NCBI GenBank assembly: GCA_963422465.1
Contig: OY730169.1
Coordinates: 248,001 to 312,000, forward strand
From: Lichina pygmaea
Taxonomy: Eukaryota > Ascomycota > Lichinomycetes > Lichinales > Lichinaceae
DNA: 64,000 nt
Direction: 5' to 3'
Notes under the pieces: generated by a model
The model's database searches: none
What the model was told of the DNA's origin: nothing
What the model saw: only the letters and a program-made list of their open reading frames with translations
Program-made: the position numbers and the translations under genes
In this document: positions 56,409-64,000 of the stretch, in pieces
Numbering within the stretch: the stretch's first letter is position 1
Layout: each line of letters opens with the position of its first letter

Positions 56409-58459
56409 GAGTTCAACAAACTGGAAGTTGAATTCCTCAGATACATCATAGAGATTGAAGGGATCAAGATTGACTCTGAGAAAATCAAAGTGATTCAGCA
56501 ATAGCCAACACCAACATCAGTTAAGGAAGTACAAGCCTTCCTAGGATTTGCTAACTTCAACTGACAGTTCATCAAGAACTACTCACAGATGGCAACACCA
56601 CTGACAGAACTCACGAAGAAGGACGTGGAGTACCAGTGGACAGAGAGACAACAAAAAGTATTCCAACAGCTCAAGGACACTTGCGCCAAGGAACCAGTTC
56701 TCCTCAACTTCAAGACAGGCCAACTGACATGAATCAAGACAGACACTTCAGATCAGGCAGTGGGAGCATGTCTATGCCAACAGGCAGACGGCAAGTGGTA
56801 CCCAGTTGCCTACTACTCACGAAAAATAACACAAGTGGAACAAAACTATGATATCCACAACAAAGAGCTACTGGCAGTTGTCAACGCACTCGAACACTGG
56901 AGAGTGTACGCGGAAAGCAGTTCTGAACTCACCATTCTCACAGACCACAAGAATCTGACAACGTTCACGACAACCAAGAAGCTGAACAGACAGCAATTCA
57001 GATGGGCTGAACTCCTAGGGCAATACAAGTTCAAGATCTTGTACACCCCTGGACAAGACAATAGGAGAGCAGACGCACTAAGCTGACGAAAAGACCACAT
57101 GGAAGATGATGAACACCAAGAAACAATCTTACAACAGAACCAGCAAGGAAACCTGGTACCTCAACCACAGATCAACAAGCTCACAGCAGAAGACACTGAA
57201 GAACTAATAAGGAACTACCATGATAATCCAGCACATAGTCACCCAGGAATCTCCAAGACCACAGACCTTATCCAACAGGCAGGGAACAATATCATTAACC
57301 TCTGACAACATGTCACAAACTACATCAGCAAGTGTCTACTATGCCAGAAAAACAAACATGGAAGACATAAGCCATACGGAGAAGGACACCCGAACACAAT
57401 ACCGAGAGGCCTGTGGGAAGACATGTCAATGGACTTCATCACAAAGCTACCCAAGTCCAAAGACCCAGTCACAGGAATCACCTACAACTTGATTATGGTG
57501 ATAGTGGACAGATTCACAAAATATCTAATAGCAGTACTATTCAAGGAGACCCACACGGCAGAACAGTTGGGATACCTTTTACTGGACAGATTGGTCAGAG
57601 ACCACGGAGTTCCAATCACGATCATTACAGACAGAGATAAACTCTTCACATCCAACTACTGGAAGACAATCAGTGCAGCTATGGGAACAAAACCCAAAAT
57701 GTCTACAGCCTATCACCCATGAACTGACAGCCAGACAGAGTGAGTGAACCAAGTCCTGGAGACTTACTTACGGCATTACATCAACAAGACCCACAGCAAT
57801 TAGGTACAGTTATTACTGGTGGCACAGCTGGCAATCAACCAGCACAGATCAGACTCAACAAAGGAATCACTATTTTTTGCCAATTTTGGATGACATGCAA
57901 ACATCGGGATACCAAGCAGAGCTTCACCAAACACAGAGAAAGTACTCCAACACGACAAGCTCCTACGACAAACGCACACGATGATGAGGCACTACCTTCA
58001 AGAGACCTCAGAAAAAATACAACGTCAAATGGACAAGAAATCGAAAATGGCACCTCAGCTAAAGAAGGGGGATAAAGTCTACCTCCTCACAAGAAATTGG
58101 AGAACAAAGAAACCAAGAACAAAGAAACTGGACCATGTTAAGGTCAGACAATTTTCAGTCGAAGAAAAAACTGGACCAGTCAATGTCAGACTGCGACTAC
58201 CAAGAGACACTTGGGTACACCCAAACTTTCACATCTCAATGATTGAATTAGCCGACCAGAGCACACTCTTGCAGGAAACATTTTATTACCACCCAGAGGA
58301 AGAACAGGAATTCAAGGCTGAACAGATCCTGAAGAGAAAAAGTCAGCGATACCTTGTCAAGTGGAAAAACTACCCAGACTCGGAAAATACCTGGGAGCCA
58401 CTCAGGAACCTCACAAACTGCCAGCTCCTCCTGCAGCAGTTCTGGCAGAAGCAGGACTG

Positions 58460-58910
58460 AACAGCTCAGCCTGCAGCGTGGACGTGTCAATGACTGTCGC
58501 CAACAAGTCTTCACCATCCACCTCCATTTCAGCAACAAGGCACTGGAGCTTCTTCTTTGCTCGACTCTCAGCACCCTCAAGAACCTTTCACTTTCAGGAC
58601 ACACAAGCCTGCAGCTTGGCAAGCTGCTCAACAAGAGCATCCCGCTTGGCCTCATCAACAGCCAAATCCTCGCGAAGGTTATCCCAAGTCATGTTCAGCG
58701 ACTCCCAAGAAAGTGACACACAGGACTTCCCATGATGAGTGCATTCAGCGCACTTCAACTTATTGTTGTTGTCAGACATTCGGAAGCAGGGCTTGTGGTT
58801 CAAAACACAGAAGTCACACAGAGCAAGCGACACAAAGTTATGATCACAGATCTGGGCTGCCAGTTGGTTTCGGTAAGCAGAGGCACGTGATTTTGCAGAC
58901 ATACTCAAGA
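58460..58910 (-). pseudogene. Gypsy-2c antisense Zn2Cys6-like ORF region
   Basis: Opposite to gag-pol, between chromodomain and 3' LTR. Readable parts are SAKSRASAYRNQLAAQICD, the cysteine cluster (CDFCVLNHKPCF, CAECTHHGKSC) and the start of the coiled coil. A TATAAAT on the minus strand at 58976-58982 lies about 70 bases upstream, as in Gypsy-1. Confidence 0.7.
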
Positions 58911-58946
58911 ATTCATCAGGATGATGAATGAAGGAGAGGAGGGTAG

Positions 58947-59546
58947 TGTTACAATCCAGGGGATGGGAGCCACTTATTTATAAGCAATCAAGCTGCGGGC
59001 CAGGCAAGAGGACACCATGGAAGTCAAGTGACCAACCAACAAGGGGTCACGTGACTGTCAAGACACACACGGGAGTCTCGACGCAGGATGCATGAAGCAT
59101 CAAGACAATCTCACCCGTCTTGATGCAGGATGCATGAAGCATCAAGACAATCTCACCAGTCTCAACGCAGAATGCATGAAGTATCAAGACAATCTCACCT
59201 GTCTTGACGCAGGGTGCATAACATGGTGGGACTGTCAAGACAATCTCACCTGTCTCGACATCAAGACTGTCAAGACAATCTTGATTGTCTTGACAGGCCA
59301 GCACTATATAGTCTGGTGATAGTTCTCTTATGGAACGATCGTCTTCAACTCATGTTATGATCCAGACAACTAGATCTACTTCAATACAATCCTTTGTACG
59401 AAGCCATTGATCAGGTGTCACCACCACCACATTCCACCAAACCCCTTCGCACTCCTTGACACTCCTCTCCTGCGAGAACCAACCTGCCTTCCACCTCTCA
59501 CCCTAATCCTATACTCAGATAGGACGGTACAGTACAGACCACAACA
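58947..59546 (+). repeat. Gypsy-2c 3' LTR
   Basis: 600 bases with three U3 repeat units, ending ACAACA against the right copy of AACTG. Length equals its partner exactly. Confidence 0.92.
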
Positions 59547-62500
59547 AACTGCTATGTTAACAATTGGCAGTACTGCCTCAAGCCTGGATGTGACAAGCAT
59601 CAGCAAGACAAATTCATGAACAGATTCCTCAGGACTGATGGGAATAGCTGGACCTATTGCCCAGTCAGTGGAAAAACACTTCAATCAGGAAAAGACTGAA
59701 CTCCCTTGTCAAGGGGTAACATCAGGAGCTCAACAACATGACCCCTAGCAACACAAAGCACCTGTGATTGCCTGTGTCACTACACGCCAACACGCCAGTA
59801 CAGACATACACACTTGTTAACTCTGGAGCCAGTGGAAACTACATTTCAAGACAACTTTACAACACTCTCAGCACTGGAAGAAGACGCAAGCAGCAGCCCT
59901 ATCAGCTCACAATAGCAAATGGACAGACAGAGCTAGTCTGCCATAAGACGCAGCCAATGGAAATAGTTACCAGACACCATACTGAAAGGATCCACCTTGA
60001 TATCATCAAGTTGGCCACTCAGGATATCTATTTGGGGATACCTTGGCTAAAGAAGCACAACCCAGTTGTTAACTGGAGGACAGGAGTACTCATGTTTAGG
60101 AACTGCACTAACAACACAGCTTGGACCTGTTACCAGCCGCAGAAGGTATGGACAGATGAGGGAAGGAGTCCTCAGTGGAACCTCACTGACAGAAAGAACA
60201 ACTCTTAAGAGAAGAGGTCTGCCTTGACAGGCACACCCCAGAACCAGGTGGCCAAACAGTCAGAGATGAAGAGAGAGGAAGTTGTTAACCCTCTGGAGAT
60301 CTCTGAAGAGTACTGACCTGGGTATGATAACCTCTTTCAGGAAGAGACAACAACAGCAGTGTTGCCTAAGCACCAACCTTGGGATCATGAGATCAAGTTG
60401 CAACCAGGGACAGAGCCAGGATTTGGACCAATTTACCAGTTATCAGAGAAAGAGCTCCAAGTACTTTGCGAGTACCTGGAGGAAAACCTGAAAAAGAGTT
60501 TCATTCAAGAATCTCAATCACCAGCAGGATACCCAATATTATTTGCACCAAAGAAAGACAGAAGTCTTCAACTTTGTGTGGATTACAGGAAACTCAACAA
60601 CATTACCATCAAGAACTGATATCTGTTGCCAAATGCGAACAAATTGCAAGACAGGATCAGCCAAGCTACAATCTTTACCAAGCTGGACTTGAAAGAAGTA
60701 TACAACCTGATACACATGAAAGAAGAAGAAGAATAGAAGACAGTCTTCAGAACCTGATACAGACACTATAAGTATCTGGTTATGCTATTCAGACTCACGA
60801 ACACACCAGCAACTTGTCAAGCATTGATCAACAACATCATCAGAGCATACCTGGACCAAACAGCTATCACCTACTTGGATGACATTCTTGTCTACTTGAA
60901 CACGCAACAGGAATATACCAAACATGTGAAGGATGTTCTACGATGTCTACAAAAAGTAGGGCTCAAGCTTAACCCAAAGAAATGTGAGTTCAACAAACTG
61001 GAAGTTGAATTCCTCAGATACATCATAGGAATTGAAGAGATCAAGATCAACCCTGAGAAAATCAAAGTGATTCAGTAATAGCCAACACCAACATCAGTTA
61101 AGGAAGTACAAGCCTTCCTAGGATTTGCCAACTTCAACTGACAGTTTATTAAGAACTACTCACAGATGGCAACACCACTGACAGAACTTACAAAGAAGGA
61201 CGTGGAGTACTGGTGGACAGAGAGACAAGAAAAAGCATTCCAACAGCTCAAAGACACTTGCACCAAGGAACCAGTTCTCCTCAACTTCAAGACAGGCCAA
61301 CTGACATGAATCAAGACAGACACTTCAGATCAGGCAGTGGGAGCATGTTTATGCCAACAGGCAGACAGCAAGTGGCACCCAGTCACCTACTACTCACACA
61401 AAATGTCACAAGTGGAATGAAACTATAATATCCACAACAAAGAGCTACTGGCAGTTGTCAACACACTTGAACACTGGAGAGTGTACACGGAAAGCAGTTC
61501 TGAATTCACTGTTCTCACAGACCACAAGAATCTGACAATGTTCACAACAACCAAGAAGCTGAACAGATGACAAGTCAGATAGGCTGAACTCCTAGGGCAA
61601 CACAAGTTTAAGATCTTGTACACTCCCAGACAAGACAACAGGAGAGCAGACACACTAAGCTGATGAAAAGACCACTTGGAAGATGATGAACACCAAGGAA
61701 CAATCTTACAGTAGGACCAGCAAGGGAACCTGGTACCTTGACCACAGATCAACAAGCTCACAGCAGAAGACACTGGGGAATTAATAAGGAACTACCATGA
61801 CAATCCAGCACATGGTCACCCAGGAATCTCCAAGACCACAGACCTTATCCAACAGGCAGGGAACAATGTCATCAACCTCTGACAACATGTCACAAGCTAC
61901 ATCAGCAAATGTCTACTGTGCCAGAAAAACAAACACAGAAGACACAAGCCATATGGAGAAGGACACCCGAACACAATACCAAGAGGCCTGTGGGAAGACG
62001 TGTCAATAGACTTCATCACAAAACTACTCAAGTCCAAAGACCCAGTCACAGAAATCACCTACGACTTGATTATAGTGATAGTGGACAGATTCACAAAATA
62101 CCTAATAGCAGTACTATTCAAGGAGACCCACACAGCAGAACAGTTGGGACACCTCTTACTGGACAGATTGGTCAGAGACCACGGAGTTCTGATCATGATC
62201 ATTACTGACAGAGACAAACTCTTCACATCCAACTACTGGAAGACAATCAGTGCAGCCATGGGAACAAAACCCAAAATGTCTACAGCCTATCACCCATGAA
62301 CTGACAGCCAGACAGAGCAAGCAAACCAAGTTCTGGAGACTTATTTGCAGCATTACATCAACCAGACTCACAGTAATTAGGTACAATTATTACCAGTGGC
62401 ACAGCTGGCAATCAACCAGCACAGATCAGACTCAACAAAGGAATCACCATTCTTTGCCAATTTTGGATAACACACAAACATCAGAATGCCAAGCAGAGCT

Positions 62501-63039
62501 TCACCAAACACAGAGAAAGTACTCCAACATGACAAGCTCCTACGACAAACACACACGATGATGAGGTATTACCTTCAAGAGATCTCAGAAAAGATGTAAC
62601 ACCAAATAGACAAAAAATTGAAAATGGCACCTCAGCTGAAGAAGGGGGATAAAGTCTACCTCCTCACAAAAAATTGGAAAGTCAAGAAACCAAGAACAAA
62701 GAAACTGGACCATGTCAAGGTCAGACTATTTTCAGTCAAAGAAAGAACTAGACTAGTCAACATCAGACTGCGACTACCAAGAGACACTCAGGTACACCCA
62801 AACTTTCACATCTCAATAATTAAATTAGCTGACCAGAGCACACCCTTGCAGGAAACATTTCATTACCAACCAGAGGAAGAACAGGAATTCAAGGTCAAAC
62901 AGATCTTGAAGAGAAAAGGCCAGCAATACCTTGTCAAGTGGAAAAACTACCCAGACTCGGAAAATACCTGGGAACCACTCAGGAACCTTGTGAACTGCCA
63001 GCTCCTCCTGCAGCAGTTCTGGCAGAAGCAGGACTGAAC

Positions 63040-63480
63040 AGCTCAGCCTGCAGTGTGGACATGTCAATAACTGTTGCTGACAAGTCTTCACCATCTGCCT
63101 CCATTTCAGCAACAAGGCACTGGAGCTTCTTCTTTGCTTGACTGTCAGCACCTTCAAGAACCTTTCACTTTCAGGACACACAAGCCTGCAGCTCAGCAAG
63201 CTGCTTAACAAGAGCATCCTGCTTGGCCTCATCAACAGCCAAATTCTTGTGAAGGTTATCCTGGATCATGTTCAGCAACTCCCAAGAAAGTGACACACAG
63301 AACTTCCCACAACAAGTGCAGTCAGCACACTTCAACTTATTGTTGTTGTCAGACATTTGGAAGCAGGGCTTGTGGTTCAAAACACAGAAGTCACACAGAG
63401 CAAGTGACATGAAGTTATGATCACAGATCTGGGCTGCCAGTTGTTTTCAGTAAGCAGAGGCATGTGATTTCGCAGACATA
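63040..63480 (-). pseudogene. Gypsy-2b antisense Zn2Cys6-like ORF region, decayed
   Basis: Fourth copy of the antisense ORF of this family, in the same position between chromodomain and 3' LTR. Parts of the cysteine cluster and coiled coil are readable on the minus strand. It belongs to the most decayed element. Confidence 0.6.
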
Positions 63481-63523
63481 CTCAAGAATTCATCAGGACA
63501 ATGAATGAAGGAGAGGAGGGTAG

Positions 63524-64000
63524 TGTTATGACCTATAGGATGGGAGCCACTCATTTATAGGCAATCAGTCTGTGGGCCAGGCAAGAGGACACCATGGAAG
63601 TCAAGTGACCAACCAACAAGGGGTCACGTGACTGTTGAGACACACACAGGAGTCTTGGTGCAGGATGCATGAAGCATCAAGACAATCTCACCAGTCTTGA
63701 CACAGGATGCATGAAGCATCAAGACAATCTCACCAGTCTCAACACAGGATGCATGAAGCATCAAGACAATCTCACCAGTCTTGACACAGGATGCATGAAG
63801 CATCAAGACAATCTCACCAGTCTTGACACAGAGTGCATAACATGGTGGGACTGTCAAGACAATCTCACCTGTCTTGACATCAAGACTGTCAAGACAATCT
63901 TGATTGTCTTGACAGGCCAGCACTATATAGTCTGATGACAGTTCCCCTATGGAACAATTGTCTTCAATTTATATTGTGATCCAGACAACTAGATCTACTT
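63524..64000 (+). repeat. Gypsy-2b 3' LTR, cut by the window end
   Basis: The first 477 bases of an LTR of about 640; four U3 repeat units are present, the same number as in the 5' LTR at 38307. TATATAG lies near 63924-63931. Confidence 0.9.

Larger units (their letters stand above)
40321..59546 (+). mobile_element. Gypsy-2c: Ty3/gypsy element inside Gypsy-2b, hosts two further insertions
   Basis: Flanked by AACTG (40316-40320 and 59547-59551) in the Cys/His-module part of Gypsy-2b. Its own pieces are 40321-42855, 49171-50049 and 56409-59546; Gypsy-3a splits the protease region and Gypsy-3b the RT region. Without them it is about 6.5 kb, the same plan as Gypsy-2a. Its two 600-base LTRs differ by about 4-5 percent, nearly all transitions. 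The coding parts are broken at many places. Confidence 0.92.
38307..64000 (+). mobile_element. Gypsy-2b: outer Ty3/gypsy element, decayed, runs off the window
   Basis: The outermost LTR element of the right half. Left piece 38307-40320 (LTR, gag, first part of the Cys/His module); right piece 59552-64000 (rest of that module, protease, RT, RNase H, integrase, chromodomain, antisense ORF region, start of the 3' LTR). Between them lies Gypsy-2c with its own insertions. The left flank is ACCAG; the matching right flank is outside the window. It is broken at many places and, by nesting, is the oldest gypsy copy of this right-hand nest. Confidence 0.9.

Overview
The window is from a filamentous ascomycete (Pezizomycotina). 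The evidence is short GT-AG introns, a TOR-pathway AGC kinase of the filamentous-fungal YpkA type, a fungal mitochondrial bS21m protein, a HeLo-type pseudokinase, a Tad1-like LINE, chromodomain Ty3/gypsy elements, and repeat copies that differ almost only by transitions, as expected under repeat-induced point mutation. I did not try to name the species.

Positions 1-18.4 kb are ordinary gene space with six genes: ypkA (1177-3732, five exons), glucose-6-phosphate isomerase (4691-6671, five exons), an unrecognised secretory-pathway membrane protein (7604-9302), mitochondrial ribosomal protein bS21m (10255-11139, minus), an RBM25-like RRM/PWI splicing factor (11567-14350) divergent from bS21m, and a HeLo-domain pseudokinase resembling fungal MLKL-like cell-death proteins (15623-17116, minus). 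Intergenic sequence holds a TATA box for the isomerase gene and several simple or degenerate tandem repeats.

Positions 18.4-64 kb are an almost gene-free nest of retrotransposons. A Tad1-like LINE (5' UTR and ORF1 start near 18.4-18.84 kb) is split by a second LINE insertion (18839-22220) with a 14-bp target duplication. That insertion is a chimera: about 1.1 kb of GC-rich, hairpin-rich sequence fused to a 5'-truncated LINE. ORF1 resumes and is split by Gypsy-1 (23362-29926). ORF1 end and endonuclease follow (29927-31307). A TATA-bearing repeat fragment, itself split by Gypsy-2a (31441-37896), leads to a LINE RT fragment. Gypsy-2b starts at 38307 and runs past the window end. Inside it sits Gypsy-2c (40321-59546), which contains Gypsy-3a (42856-49170, minus) and Gypsy-3b (50050-56408, plus). 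Five of the six LTR elements are bounded by matching 5-bp target duplications read directly from the sequence; for 2b only the left end is in view.

The most interesting content is shared by both Ty3/gypsy families. Each carries, between the chromodomain end of pol and the 3' LTR, an extra ORF on the opposite strand. It encodes a small protein with a Gal4-type six-cysteine spacing (CX2CX6CX8-11CX2CX6C) followed by a likely coiled coil. Both families also show an 8-nt complementarity between the predicted 5' end of their RNA and the site 2 nt downstream of the 5' LTR, which suggests Tf1-like self-priming. Both also carry a repeated CX4CX2H module between gag and protease. All functional statements about these elements are inference from sequence; the copies seen here are broken to differing degrees.
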